The notes under the pieces: generated by a model
Told to the model about the DNA's origin: nothing
The model's database searches: none
The model's input: only the letters and a program-made list of their open reading frames with translations
Shown here: piece by piece, positions 15,685-23,154 of the stretch
Numbering within the stretch: the first letter of the stretch is position 1
Layout of the letters: each line of letters begins with the position of its first letter
Translations under genes and position numbers: made by a program
From: Achromobacter pulmonis
GTDB taxonomy: Bacteria > Pseudomonadota > Gammaproteobacteria > Burkholderiales > Burkholderiaceae_B
Assembly: GCF_002885955.2 (NCBI RefSeq)
Contig: NZ_POQS01000007.1
Coordinates: 82,189 to 118,454, forward strand
Length of the DNA: 36,266 nucleotides
Direction: 5' to 3'

Positions 15685-16566
15685 ATGGCGGACGGGGCCG
15701 TGGAGCCAATCGGACCGCAAACCTTGCACGCGCGCCCGGGCATGGCCAAAATGGGGCATCTTTGGCCGCCTACCCGATTCCCTATTGTGCAACCCGTCGA
15801 TGCGCGTCCGTCCGGCAAGCCCAGCCTCTATTCCCGGGTGTTCTTCCGTTTCATCGACTGGCTGCGCCAGCGCATCGCCCAGGCGTCGCTGGTGGGGGAC
15901 CGGCCCATCTTCCGAAACGACCAGTTCCCCTGGCTGGCCGCGCTGGAGGCCCAGGCGCCGGCCATCCGCGATGAACTGAACGGGCTGCTGTCCGAACGCC
16001 AGCAGCTGCCGTCCTTCCACGAGCTGTCCCCCGACGTGGGCATGATCACGTCCGACGACCAATGGAAGACCTTCGTCTTCATGGGCTACGGCCTGCGTTC
16101 CGAGCGCAACCTGGCGCGCTGCCCGGCGACGGCGCGCGCCCTGCAGGGCATTCCGGGCCTGCGCACCGCCTTTTTCTCCATACTCGAGCCCGGCAAGCGG
16201 ATTCCGCCGCATACCGGACCCTATAACGGCGTGCTGCGCCTGCACCTGGGACTGGTCGTGCCCGAGCCGGCCGAACGCTGCTGGATCGAGGTGGGCGGCG
16301 AGCGCTACCACTGGAAGGAAGGCGAGGCCGTGGTGTTCGACGACCTCTACCTGCACCAGGTGCACAACGACACCGAGGGCCTGCGCGCCGTGCTGTTCGT
16401 GGATTTCGAGCGGCCCTGCCGGGCGCCGGTGCGCTGGCTCAACCGCCTGGTGCTGGCGGCGGCGCCGTTCACCGACGAGATCCGCCGCGGCAAGGCCAAC
16501 CACGACGCCTGGGAACGCAACTATTACGGCGGCAAGCGCGCCGGAAATAAAACGGGGGCGGATTGA
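15685..16566 (+). CDS. Fe(II)/2-oxoglutarate dioxygenase of the aspartyl/asparaginyl beta-hydroxylase family, LpxO-like
   Basis: 293 residues from the ATG at 15685, which has GGGAGG just upstream; the open frame before it (from 15622) lacks a site. Aligning by eye with the AspH family gives iron ligands His176 (PPHTGPYNG) and His224 (DDLYLHQVHND) and 2-oxoglutarate residues Arg185, His187 (LRLHLGL) and Arg234. A hydrophobic stretch at about 48-62 may anchor the N-terminus. LpxO enzymes of this family 2-hydroxylate lipid A acyl chains and are known in Bordetella. That assignment is plausible but not proven, since other members hydroxylate peptides or amino acids. Confidence 0.85.
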   Translation: MADGAVEPIGPQTLHARPGMAKMGHLWPPTRFPIVQPVDARPSGKPSLYSRVFFRFIDWLRQRIAQASLVGDRPIFRNDQFPWLAALEAQAPAIRDELNGLLSERQQLPSFHELSPDVGMITSDDQWKTFVFMGYGLRSERNLARCPATARALQGIPGLRTAFFSILEPGKRIPPHTGPYNGVLRLHLGLVVPEPAERCWIEVGGERYHWKEGEAVVFDDLYLHQVHNDTEGLRAVLFVDFERPCRAPVRWLNRLVLAAAPFTDEIRRGKANHDAWERNYYGGKRAGNKTGAD

Positions 16567-16644
16567 TTCGGGGCAGAAACGGCCTGCGGCCCGGAGTTGT
16601 CCACAGGCGTTGTCGTGTATTTGCTCTCTATGTCAACAAAGGGC

Positions 16645-16673
16645 TTGCGCTCAAAATATAAGCAGGCTAGAAT
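16645..16673 (+). promoter_or_regulatory. Candidate strong promoter of the spc operon
   Basis: TTGCGC (16645-16650) and TAGAAT (16668-16673) are exactly 17 nt apart, with an AT-rich spacer (AAAATATAA). The predicted transcript start near 16680 is about 250 nt before rplN. The interval 16567-16644 between the dioxygenase gene and this promoter holds no recognisable gene or terminator. Confidence 0.7.
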
Positions 16674-16679
16674 TATCAG

Positions 16680-16931
16680 CTTTCCCAGATTGTCTGTTGG
16701 CTTAGAGGTCTAAGCCCAGGTGATTGGGGGAATTACCCGCAGGATTTCAACCCAGGGTCGTTGCGTTGCCACCAGTTGCTGGTCTTTGGAGCGGAAAAGC
16801 TCGAGGCGCCAGCCAACAAAAGCAGGGCGGCTGACCTGACGGGACCAAAACTGGCAGGAATTGCAGTGTTCCTAAGGGGGAGAGCCCCGGGGGAAAACCG
16901 TATTTCCAGTTAAGTTGGAACAGGAAAAATC
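16680..16931 (+). promoter_or_regulatory. Long structured leader of the spc operon
   Basis: About 250 nt with no credible gene but several inverted repeats: GGCTTAGA / TCTAAGCC (16699-16706, 16709-16716); ACCAG / CTGGT (16771-16775, 16779-16783); AGGAA / TTCCT (16856-16860, 16869-16873); GGAAA / TTTCC (16892-16896, 16903-16907). AACTGG at 16849-16854 is complementary to two copies of CCAGTT, at 16772-16777 and 16906-16911, so two mutually exclusive folds are possible shortly before the AGGAA ribosome binding site. It may be an autoregulatory ribosomal-protein leader. I recognise no known RNA family. Confidence 0.45.
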
Positions 16932-17300
16932 ATGATCCAAATGCAGACCACGCTGGATGTGGCCGATAACACTGGTGCGCGTCATGTCATGTGCATTAAG
17001 GTGCTCGGTGGCTCCAAGCGCCGTTATGCCGGTATCGGCGACATCATCAAGGTGAGCGTCAAAGATGCGGCTCCGCGCGGACGCGTCAAGAAAGGCGAAA
17101 TTTACAATGCCGTGGTGGTTCGTACCGCCAAGGGCGTGCGCCGTAAGGACGGTTCGCTGATTCGTTTCGGTGGCAATGCCGCCGTGTTGCTCAACGCCAA
17201 GCTGGAGCCCATCGGCACCCGCATCTTCGGACCCGTGACGCGTGAACTGCGTACCGAGAAGTTCATGAAGATCGTGTCGCTGGCCCCGGAAGTGCTGTAA
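16932..17300 (+). CDS. rplN: 50S ribosomal protein L14
   Basis: 122 residues, near-universal length. L14 lies at the subunit interface, where RsfS and initiation factors contact the 50S. It opens MIQMQTTLDVADNTGARHVM and contains PRGRVKKGEIYNAVVVRTAKG and the C-terminal GTRIFGPVTRELR. AGGAA at 16922-16926 is the ribosome binding site. First gene of the spc operon, here cut off from rpsQ by the 11-gene block. Confidence 0.98.
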   Translation: MIQMQTTLDVADNTGARHVMCIKVLGGSKRRYAGIGDIIKVSVKDAAPRGRVKKGEIYNAVVVRTAKGVRRKDGSLIRFGGNAAVLLNAKLEPIGTRIFGPVTRELRTEKFMKIVSLAPEVL

Positions 17301-17311
17301 GGAGCCCTACG

Positions 17312-17632
17312 ATGAACAACATTCGTAAAGGCGACGAAGTCATCGTCCTGACCGGTCGCGACAAGAAGCGTCGCGGTACCGTGCTGGCTCGCGTTGGCGC
17401 CGACCACGTGCTGGTCGAAGGCGTCAATGTCGTCAAGAAACACGTGAAAGCCAACCCGATGGCCAACAACCCGGGCGGAATCGTCGAAAAGACCATGCCG
17501 ATCCACATCTCGAATGTGGCGCTCTTCAACCCCGCGACCGGTCGTGGCGACCGCGTCGGCGTGCAGGAAGTCGAAGGTCGCAAGGTCCGCGTGTTCCGTT
17601 CCAATGGTGCCGTTGTCGGCGCCAAGGCGTAA
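17312..17632 (+). CDS. rplX: 50S ribosomal protein L24
   Basis: 106 residues (104 in E. coli). L24 is an early assembly initiator of the 50S. The KOW motif is visible in KGDEVIVLTGRDKKRRGTVL, followed by HVLVEGVNVVKKHVKANP. AAGGAG lies before the start, 11 nt after rplN, and rplE follows after 12 nt. Confidence 0.98.
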   Translation: MNNIRKGDEVIVLTGRDKKRRGTVLARVGADHVLVEGVNVVKKHVKANPMANNPGGIVEKTMPIHISNVALFNPATGRGDRVGVQEVEGRKVRVFRSNGAVVGAKA

Positions 17633-17644
17633 GGGGCGATAGAC

Positions 17645-18184
17645 ATGTCTCGTTTGCAAGATCTGTACAAGAGCAAGGTCGCTGCCGACCTGCAGGCCAA
17701 GTTTGGCTACAAGAGCGCGATGGAAGTGCCGCGCATCACCAAGATCACCCTGAACATGGGTGTCTCGGAAGCCGTCGCTGACAAGAAGGTCATCGAGCAC
17801 GCCGTCTCGGACCTGACCAAGATCGCCGGCCAGAAGCCCGTCGTGACGAAGACCAAGAAGGCTATCGCCGGGTTCAAGATCCGCGAAAACTACCCGATCG
17901 GTTGCATGGTCACGCTGCGTGGTCAGCGTATGTACGAATTCCTGGATCGCCTGGTGGCGGTTGCGCTGCCCCGCGTGCGCGACTTCCGCGGCATCTCGGG
18001 TCGTGCTTTCGACGGCCGTGGCAACTACAACATCGGGGTGAAAGAGCAGATCATTTTCCCCGAAATCGAGTACGACAAGATCGACGCGCTGCGTGGGCTG
18101 AACATCAGCATCACCACCACCGCCAAGACCGACGAAGAAGCCAAGGCGCTGCTGACCGCCTTCAGCTTCCCGTTCCGTAACTAA
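17645..18184 (+). CDS. rplE: 50S ribosomal protein L5
   Basis: 179 residues, as in E. coli. L5 carries 5S rRNA into the central protuberance and contacts P-site tRNA. Typical blocks are MEVPRITKITLNMGVSEA, GQKPVVTKTKKAIAGFKIR and GNYNIGVKEQIIFPEI. In E. coli the S8 regulatory site lies at the start of this gene. I did not identify a convincing copy of that structure here. Confidence 0.98.
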   Translation: MSRLQDLYKSKVAADLQAKFGYKSAMEVPRITKITLNMGVSEAVADKKVIEHAVSDLTKIAGQKPVVTKTKKAIAGFKIRENYPIGCMVTLRGQRMYEFLDRLVAVALPRVRDFRGISGRAFDGRGNYNIGVKEQIIFPEIEYDKIDALRGLNISITTTAKTDEEAKALLTAFSFPFRN

Positions 18185-18196
18185 GGGGCTGATGAC

Positions 18197-18502
18197 GTGG
18201 CTAAACTTTCCCTCATCAATCGCGACATCAAGCGCGCCAAGCTGGCTGACAAGTTCGCCGCCAAGCGCGCTGAGTTGAAGGCGATCATCGACGACCAGTC
18301 GAAGACCGACGAAGAACGTTACCAAGCTCGGCTCAAGCTGCAACAGCTGCCGCGCAATGCCAACCCGACGCGTCAACGTAACCGTTGCGTGGTCACCGGT
18401 CGTCCGCGCGGCGTGTTCCGCAAGTTCGGCCTGACGCGCCACAAACTGCGTGAAATGGCGATGAAGGGTGAAATCCCCGGCATCACCAAGGCCAGCTGGT
18501 AG
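18197..18502 (+). CDS. rpsN: 30S ribosomal protein S14 (long, zinc-free form)
   Basis: 101 residues, the long C-minus form without the CxxC...CxxC zinc ribbon of the short type. It begins with GTG (residues MAKLSLINRDIKRAKLADKF) and has AAGGGG upstream. The C-terminal half NRCVVTGRPRGVFRKFGLTR is diagnostic. It fits the 30S head near S3, S10 and S19. The first methionine is fixed by the frame and by family length rather than by an ATG. Confidence 0.97.
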   Translation: MAKLSLINRDIKRAKLADKFAAKRAELKAIIDDQSKTDEERYQARLKLQQLPRNANPTRQRNRCVVTGRPRGVFRKFGLTRHKLREMAMKGEIPGITKASW

Positions 18503-18512
18503 GAGAAACAAT

Positions 18513-18908
18513 ATGAGCATGAGCGATCCCATCGCCGATATGCTGACCCGCATTCGCAATGCGCAGCAAGTGGACAAAGTTACGGTGAGCATGCCCTCCT
18601 CGAAGCTGAAGGCGGCCATTGCCGCCGTGCTGAAGGACGAAGGCTACATCGACAGCTTTGAAGTCAAGGGCACCCAGGCCAAGCCTGAGCTCGAGATCAC
18701 CCTGAAGTACTACGCCGGCCGTCCGGTCATCGAACGCATCGAGCGCGTTTCGCGCCCGGGCCTGCGTATCTACAAGGGCCGTACCAGCATTCCTCAGGTC
18801 ATGAACGGCCTGGGCGTGGCCATCGTTTCGACCTCGCGCGGCGTCATGACCGACCGTAAGGCTCGCGCCAACGGCGTCGGCGGCGAAGTGCTTTGCTACG
18901 TGGCCTAA
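18513..18908 (+). CDS. rpsH: 30S ribosomal protein S8
   Basis: 131 residues, family-normal. It is a primary binder of 16S helix 21, and the translational regulator of the spc operon in E. coli. The start MSMSDPIADMLTRIRNAQ at 18513 has AGGAG at 18501-18505. An upstream in-frame ATG at 18468 lies inside rpsN and is rejected. The C-terminal STSRGVMTDRKARANGVGGE is typical. Confidence 0.98.
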   Translation: MSMSDPIADMLTRIRNAQQVDKVTVSMPSSKLKAAIAAVLKDEGYIDSFEVKGTQAKPELEITLKYYAGRPVIERIERVSRPGLRIYKGRTSIPQVMNGLGVAIVSTSRGVMTDRKARANGVGGEVLCYVA

Positions 18909-18918
18909 GGAGAGTCGA

Positions 18919-19452
18919 ATGTCACGTATCGCTAAGTATCCGGTCGAACTGCCCAAGGGTGTTGAAGCCAACATCCAGCAGGATCAGATCATCGTCAAGG
19001 GCCCGCTGGGTTCCCTGACCCAAGCCCTGACCGGCGACGTCACGATCGCGTTGGACGAAGGCAAGCTCACGTTTGCCGCCGCCAACGAGACCCGTCACGC
19101 CAACGCCATGTCGGGCACCGTGCGCGCGCTGGTGGCCAATATGGTCAACGGCGTGAGCAAGGGATTCGAGCGCAGGCTGAACCTGGTTGGCGTGGGTTAC
19201 CGCGCTTCGGTTCAAGGCGACGCCGTTAAGCTGCAGCTCGGTTTCTCGCACGACGTCGTGCATCAGTTGCCGGCCGGTATCAAGGCCGAATGCCCCACCC
19301 AGACGGAAATCGTCATCAAGGGCGCCAACAAGCAAGTCGTCGGTCAGGTGGCCGCTGAAATCCGCGCGTACCGCGAACCCGAACCCTACAAGGGCAAGGG
19401 CGTGCGTTACTCGGACGAACGCGTCGTCATCAAAGAAACCAAGAAGAAATAA
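18919..19452 (+). CDS. rplF: 50S ribosomal protein L6
   Basis: 177 residues, as in E. coli. L6 is made of two similar alpha/beta domains and lies near the sarcin-ricin loop. Key segments are VKGPLGSLTQAL, VGVGYRASVQGD and the C-terminal EPEPYKGKGVRYSDERV. AAGGAG lies 10 nt before the start. A 21-nt gap to rplR is among the larger ones in this operon. Confidence 0.98.
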   Translation: MSRIAKYPVELPKGVEANIQQDQIIVKGPLGSLTQALTGDVTIALDEGKLTFAAANETRHANAMSGTVRALVANMVNGVSKGFERRLNLVGVGYRASVQGDAVKLQLGFSHDVVHQLPAGIKAECPTQTEIVIKGANKQVVGQVAAEIRAYREPEPYKGKGVRYSDERVVIKETKKK

Positions 19453-19473
19453 CGGCGCACGCAAGGACGAATC

Positions 19474-19839
19474 ATGGACAAAAAAGTTTCCCGTTTGCGT
19501 CGTGCGGTTCCGACCCGCCGGAAGATCAGCGAGCTGCGCGTTCATCGCCTCTCGATTTTCCGCTCGAACCAGCACATCTACGCCAACATCATTTCGCCGG
19601 AAGGCGATCGCGTTCTGGTCAGCGCCTCGACGGTCGAAGCCGAAGTGCGCGCGCAACTGGCCGGCCAAACCGGTCAGGGCGGCAACAAGGCCGCTGCGTC
19701 GCTGGTCGGCAAGCGCGTGGCCGAAAAGGCCAAGGCTGCCGGTATCGAACTGGTTGCTTTCGATCGCTCGGGCTTTCGTTACCATGGCCGCGTGAAGGCG
19801 CTGGCCGATGCCGCGCGTGAAGCCGGCCTGAAGTTCTAA
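19474..19839 (+). CDS. rplR: 50S ribosomal protein L18
   Basis: 121 residues (117 in E. coli). L18 binds 5S rRNA together with L5. The basic N-terminus KVSRLRRAVPTRRKISEL is followed by LSIFRSNQHIYANIISPEG and the C-terminal GFRYHGRVKALADAARE. The start MDKKVSRLRR has AAGGA upstream. Confidence 0.98.
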   Translation: MDKKVSRLRRAVPTRRKISELRVHRLSIFRSNQHIYANIISPEGDRVLVSASTVEAEVRAQLAGQTGQGGNKAAASLVGKRVAEKAKAAGIELVAFDRSGFRYHGRVKALADAAREAGLKF

Positions 19840-19854
19840 GCGAGGATCTGTCAA

Positions 19855-20376
19855 ATGGCTAAAGTACAAGGCAAGAACGCCGCGGAAAAAGAGAACGATG
19901 ACGGCCTCCGCGAAAAAATGATCGCGGTCAACCGCGTGAGCAAAGTCGTCAAGGGTGGTCGCACCATGAGCTTTGCCGCGCTGACCGTGGTCGGCGATGG
20001 CGACGGCCGCATCGGCATGGGCAAGGGCAAGGCGCGCGAAGTGCCGGTGTCCGTTCAGAAGGCTATGGAACAGGCCCGTCGCGGCATGTTCAAGGTGGCC
20101 CTGAAGAACGGCACGCTGCACCACTCCGTGGTCGGCAAGCATGGCGCCGCCACCGTGCTGATTTCGCCCGCTGCTGAAGGTACCGGCGTTATCGCCGGCG
20201 GCCCGATGCGCGCTATTTTCGAAGTGATGGGTGTGCGTAACGTGGTTGCCAAGAGCCTGGGCTCGAGCAACCCCTACAACATGGTTCGCGCCACGTTGAA
20301 CGGCCTGCGCGCCTCCCTGACCCCGGCGGATGTTGCTGCCAAGCGCGGCAAGACCGTCGAAGAAATCCTGGGGTAA
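19855..20376 (+). CDS. rpsE: 30S ribosomal protein S5
   Basis: 173 residues (167 in E. coli, the extra ones mainly at the N-terminus, which reads MAKVQGKNAAEKENDDGLRE). S5 affects decoding accuracy and forms the mRNA entry with S3 and S4. The dsRNA-binding-like fold shows KVVKGGRTMSFAALTVVGDG and GKGKAREVPVSVQKAMEQAR. It is followed by rpmD after only 3 nt, suggesting coupled translation. Confidence 0.98.
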   Translation: MAKVQGKNAAEKENDDGLREKMIAVNRVSKVVKGGRTMSFAALTVVGDGDGRIGMGKGKAREVPVSVQKAMEQARRGMFKVALKNGTLHHSVVGKHGAATVLISPAAEGTGVIAGGPMRAIFEVMGVRNVVAKSLGSSNPYNMVRATLNGLRASLTPADVAAKRGKTVEEILG

Positions 20377-20379
20377 ATC

Positions 20380-20565
20380 ATGGCTCAGAAGCAGATCAAA
20401 GTGACCCTCGTGCGCTCGGTGATCGGTACCAAGCAATCGCACCGTGATACGGTTCGCGGTTTGGGCTTGGGCCGTATCAACAGCAGCCGCGTGCTGGTCG
20501 ATACGCCCGAGGTGCGTGGGATGATCCGTAAGGTGGATTATCTCGTTTCCGTCTCGGAAGCCTAA
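20380..20565 (+). CDS. rpmD: 50S ribosomal protein L30
   Basis: 61 residues, the bacterial short form (59 in E. coli). The core is KVTLVRSVIGTKQSHRDTV followed by LGLGRINSSRVLVDTPEVRGM. It is wedged 3 nt after rpsE and 9 nt before rplO. It is a peripheral 50S protein that is absent in some bacteria but intact here. Confidence 0.97.
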   Translation: MAQKQIKVTLVRSVIGTKQSHRDTVRGLGLGRINSSRVLVDTPEVRGMIRKVDYLVSVSEA

Positions 20566-20574
20566 GGAATCACC

Positions 20575-21015
20575 ATGTCGGATATGCAACTCAATACGCT
20601 GAAGCCCGCCGAGGGCAGCAAGCACGCCAAGCGCCGCGTCGGCCGTGGCATCGGTTCGGGTCTGGGCAAGACCGCCGGCCGTGGCCACAAGGGTCAGAAG
20701 TCGCGCTCGGGCGGTTTCCATAAGGTTGGCTTCGAAGGCGGTCAAATGCCGCTGCAGCGTCGTCTGCCCAAGCGCGGTTTCACCCCGCTCGGCCAGCACC
20801 TGTACGCCGAAGTCCGTCTGTCGGACCTGCAAGCCGTGCCCGTCGACGAAATCGACGTGCAAGTGCTGAAGGCCGCTGGCGTGGTCGGTCAGGCGGTTCG
20901 CTACGCCAAGGTCATCAAGTCGGGTGAACTCTCGCGCAAGGTCGTGCTCAAGGGCATTACCGCGACGGCCGGCGCTCGCGCCGCCATCGAAGCCGCGGGC
21001 GGCTCGCTTGCCTGA
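20575..21015 (+). CDS. rplO: 50S ribosomal protein L15
   Basis: 146 residues (144 in E. coli). L15 is a late assembly protein with an extended, very basic, Gly-rich N-terminal half. Here that half has RRVGRGIGSGLGKTAGRGHK and the FEGGQMPLQRRLPKRGF motif. The globular C-terminal part ends ARAAIEAAGGSLA. AAGGA lies before the start. Confidence 0.98.
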   Translation: MSDMQLNTLKPAEGSKHAKRRVGRGIGSGLGKTAGRGHKGQKSRSGGFHKVGFEGGQMPLQRRLPKRGFTPLGQHLYAEVRLSDLQAVPVDEIDVQVLKAAGVVGQAVRYAKVIKSGELSRKVVLKGITATAGARAAIEAAGGSLA

Positions 21016-21029
21016 TCACGAGGTGACGA

Positions 21030-22355
21030 GTGGCTAACGCGCAGGCATTGGGCAAAACCGGAGGACGTTACGGCGATCTGAAGCGCCGTCTCGTTTTCCT
21101 GGTGCTCGCCCTGGTGGTTTACCGGTTGGGTACACACATCCCGGTACCGGGCATCAACCCGGATGCGCTGGCGGACCTGTTCCGCCAGAACCAGGGCGGG
21201 ATCCTCGGCCTGTTCAACATGTTCTCGGGCGGGGCGCTTTCGCGCTTCTCGATTTTTGCCCTGGGGATCATGCCGTACATTTCGGCATCCATCATCATGC
21301 AGCTGATGTCTGTGGTGGTGCCGTCGCTGGAAGCCCTCAAGAAAGAGGGCGAATCCGGCCGTCGGAAGATCACCCAATACACCCGCTACGGCACCGTGGT
21401 GCTGGCGCTGGTGCAGGCTGTGGGCATTTCGGTTGCGCTGGAGTCCCAACCGGGGCTGGTGATCGATCCGGGCATGCTGTTCCGCTTCACGACCGTCGTG
21501 ACCCTGGTCACCGGCACCATGTTCGTCATGTGGCTGGGTGAACAGATCACGGAACGCGGTCTGGGCAACGGGATTTCCATCCTGATCTTCGCAGGTATCG
21601 TTGCGGGTCTGCCCGCGGCGCTGGCTGCATTGCTGGACCTGGTCCGCACCAACTCGATGTCCGTGCTGTCGGCGCTGTTCATCGTGGCTCTGGTGGTGCT
21701 GGTTACCGCTTTTGTGGTGTTCGTCGAACGCGGACAGCGCAAGATCACGGTGAACTACGCCAAGCGTCAGGTCGGCAACAAGATCTACGGTGGCCAAAGC
21801 TCGCATTTGCCGCTGAAGCTGAACATGGCAGGGGTGATTCCGCCGATCTTCGCATCGTCGATCATTCTGTTCCCGGCCACGATCACGAGCTGGTTTTCCA
21901 GCAGCGAGAACATGCGCTGGCTTAGCGACCTGGCTGCGGCCCTGTCGCCTCGTCAACCGCTCTACATCACGCTGTATTCGGCCGCGATCATTTTCTTCTG
22001 CTTTTTCTACACGGCTCTGGTGTTCAACAGCCGCGAAACGGCGGACAACCTGAAGAAGAGTGGTGCGTTCGTTCCGGGCATCCGTCCGGGCGAACAAACG
22101 GCGCGCTACATCGACAAGATCCTGATGCGTTTGACGCTCGCAGGTGCCATCTACATCACGTTGGTGTGCCTGTTGCCGGAATTCTTGGTGATGCGCTGGA
22201 ACGTTCCGTTCTACTTCGGTGGTACGTCTCTGTTGATTATTGTGGTGGTGACGATGGATTTCATGGCGCAGGTCCAGGCCTACATGATGTCTCACCAGTA
22301 CGACTCGTTGCTCAAGAAGGCTAACTTCAAGGGCCCGGGTTTGCCGATGCGGTAA
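21030..22355 (+). CDS. secY: Preprotein translocase subunit SecY
   Basis: 441 residues (443 in E. coli). It is the channel of the Sec translocon in the inner membrane, with ten transmembrane helices. The start is GTG (MANAQALGKTGGRYGDLK) with GAGGTGA upstream. The plug region IPVPGINPDALADLF, the GIMPYISASIIMQL helix and the cytoplasmic loops VFVERGQRKITVNYAKRQ and SGAFVPGIRPGEQTARYI are diagnostic. Its place after rplO is conserved; secE and secG are not in the window. Confidence 0.98.
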   Translation: MANAQALGKTGGRYGDLKRRLVFLVLALVVYRLGTHIPVPGINPDALADLFRQNQGGILGLFNMFSGGALSRFSIFALGIMPYISASIIMQLMSVVVPSLEALKKEGESGRRKITQYTRYGTVVLALVQAVGISVALESQPGLVIDPGMLFRFTTVVTLVTGTMFVMWLGEQITERGLGNGISILIFAGIVAGLPAALAALLDLVRTNSMSVLSALFIVALVVLVTAFVVFVERGQRKITVNYAKRQVGNKIYGGQSSHLPLKLNMAGVIPPIFASSIILFPATITSWFSSSENMRWLSDLAAALSPRQPLYITLYSAAIIFFCFFYTALVFNSRETADNLKKSGAFVPGIRPGEQTARYIDKILMRLTLAGAIYITLVCLLPEFLVMRWNVPFYFGGTSLLIIVVVTMDFMAQVQAYMMSHQYDSLLKKANFKGPGLPMR

Positions 22356-22363
22356 GCAAGAGA

Positions 22364-22582
22364 ATGTCCAAGGACGACGTCATTCAGATGCAAGGCGAGG
22401 TTCTGGAGAACCTCCCGAACGCGACATTTCGCGTCAAGCTCGAAAACGGCCACGTGGTGTTGGGCCATATTTCCGGCAAGATGCGTATGCATTACATCCG
22501 GATCCTGCCGGGTGACAAGGTCACAGTGGAGCTCACGCCCTATGACCTGACGCGAGCCAGGATTGTTTTCCGCTCCAAGTGA
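22364..22582 (+). CDS. infA: Translation initiation factor IF-1
   Basis: 72 residues, the family length. IF-1 is an S1/OB-fold protein that occupies the 30S A site during initiation. The sequence has VIQMQGEVLENLPNATFRVK, ENGHVVLGHISGKMR and the C-terminal VELTPYDLTRARIVFRSK. Location between secY and rpmJ is usual in betaproteobacteria and Gram-positives, unlike E. coli. The ATG lies 8 nt after secY, with AAGAGA as a weak ribosome binding site. Confidence 0.96.
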   Translation: MSKDDVIQMQGEVLENLPNATFRVKLENGHVVLGHISGKMRMHYIRILPGDKVTVELTPYDLTRARIVFRSK

Positions 22583-22616
22583 GCGGAACCGGATTACGGA
22601 AAATTAGGAGTCAACC

Positions 22617-22730
22617 ATGAAAGTAATGGCATCGGTTAAGCGGATCTGCCGCAACTGCAAAGTTATCAAACGTCACGGCGTGGTGCGCGTTATCTGCACC
22701 GACCCGCGTCACAAGCAGCGTCAAGGCTAA
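22617..22730 (+). CDS. rpmJ: 50S ribosomal protein L36 (zinc-binding form)
   Basis: 37 residues, easy to miss because it is so small. It begins [20 protein letters not shown]. The zinc ribbon ligands Cys11, Cys14, Cys27 and His32 are all present, so this is the C+ form. L36 stabilises the base of the L7/L12 stalk region of 23S rRNA. TAGGAG lies 6 nt before the ATG. The gene sits between infA and rpsM, which is its normal place. Confidence 0.96.
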
Positions 22731-22773
22731 CCCGGGTTAGCGACTACGCAACGGATTTATTCAAGGAACAGTC

Positions 22774-23139
22774 ATGGCCCGTATTGCTGGCATTAACATT
22801 CCGCCGCATCAGCACGCCGAGATCGGCCTGACCGCCATTTTTGGCATCGGTCGCACGCGCGCTCGCAAGATTTGCGAAGCGGCAAACGTCCCGTTTGACA
22901 AAAAGGTCAAGGATCTGAGCGACGCTGAACTGGAACGCGTTCGCGAACACGTTGGCGTGTTCACGGTCGAAGGCGACCTGCGTCGTGAAGTGCAGCTCTC
23001 GATCAAGCGTTTGATCGACCTGGGAACCTACCGAGGCATGCGCCACAAGCGCGGCCTGCCCGTGCGCGGCCAGCGCACTCGCACCAACGCCCGCACCCGC
23101 AAGGGCCCGCGTCGTGCTGCTGCGTCCCTGAAGAAATAA
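22774..23139 (+). CDS. rpsM: 30S ribosomal protein S13
   Basis: 121 residues (118 in E. coli). S13 lies in the 30S head, forms bridges B1a/B1b and touches P-site tRNA. It begins MARIAGINIPPHQHAEIGLT, has the H2TH-like helix GIGRTRARKICEA and the C-terminal RGLPVRGQRTRTNARTRKGP tail that reaches the tRNA. It starts the alpha operon. The 43-nt gap after rpmJ contains no obvious S4-type pseudoknot. Confidence 0.98.
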   Translation: MARIAGINIPPHQHAEIGLTAIFGIGRTRARKICEAANVPFDKKVKDLSDAELERVREHVGVFTVEGDLRREVQLSIKRLIDLGTYRGMRHKRGLPVRGQRTRTNARTRKGPRRAAASLKK

Positions 23140-23154
23140 TCGAGGAACTGGATT

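Noticed and set aside
16597..16605. TTGTCCACA, one mismatch from the DnaA box consensus
   Set aside because: A single isolated 9-mer is expected by chance; no second box, AT-rich unwinding element or origin-linked gene is nearby.
16630..16713. A 27-codon ATG frame in the spc upstream region, and a GTG frame starting at 16720
   Set aside because: The first begins upstream of the promoter and so would not be on the transcript. The second lacks a ribosome binding site. Neither shows leader-peptide features.
18922..20862. A 646-codon open frame on the minus strand across rplF-rplO
   Set aside because: It is antisense to five certain ribosomal genes and arises from their GC-biased third positions. 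It has no domain, no ribosome binding site and low-complexity composition.
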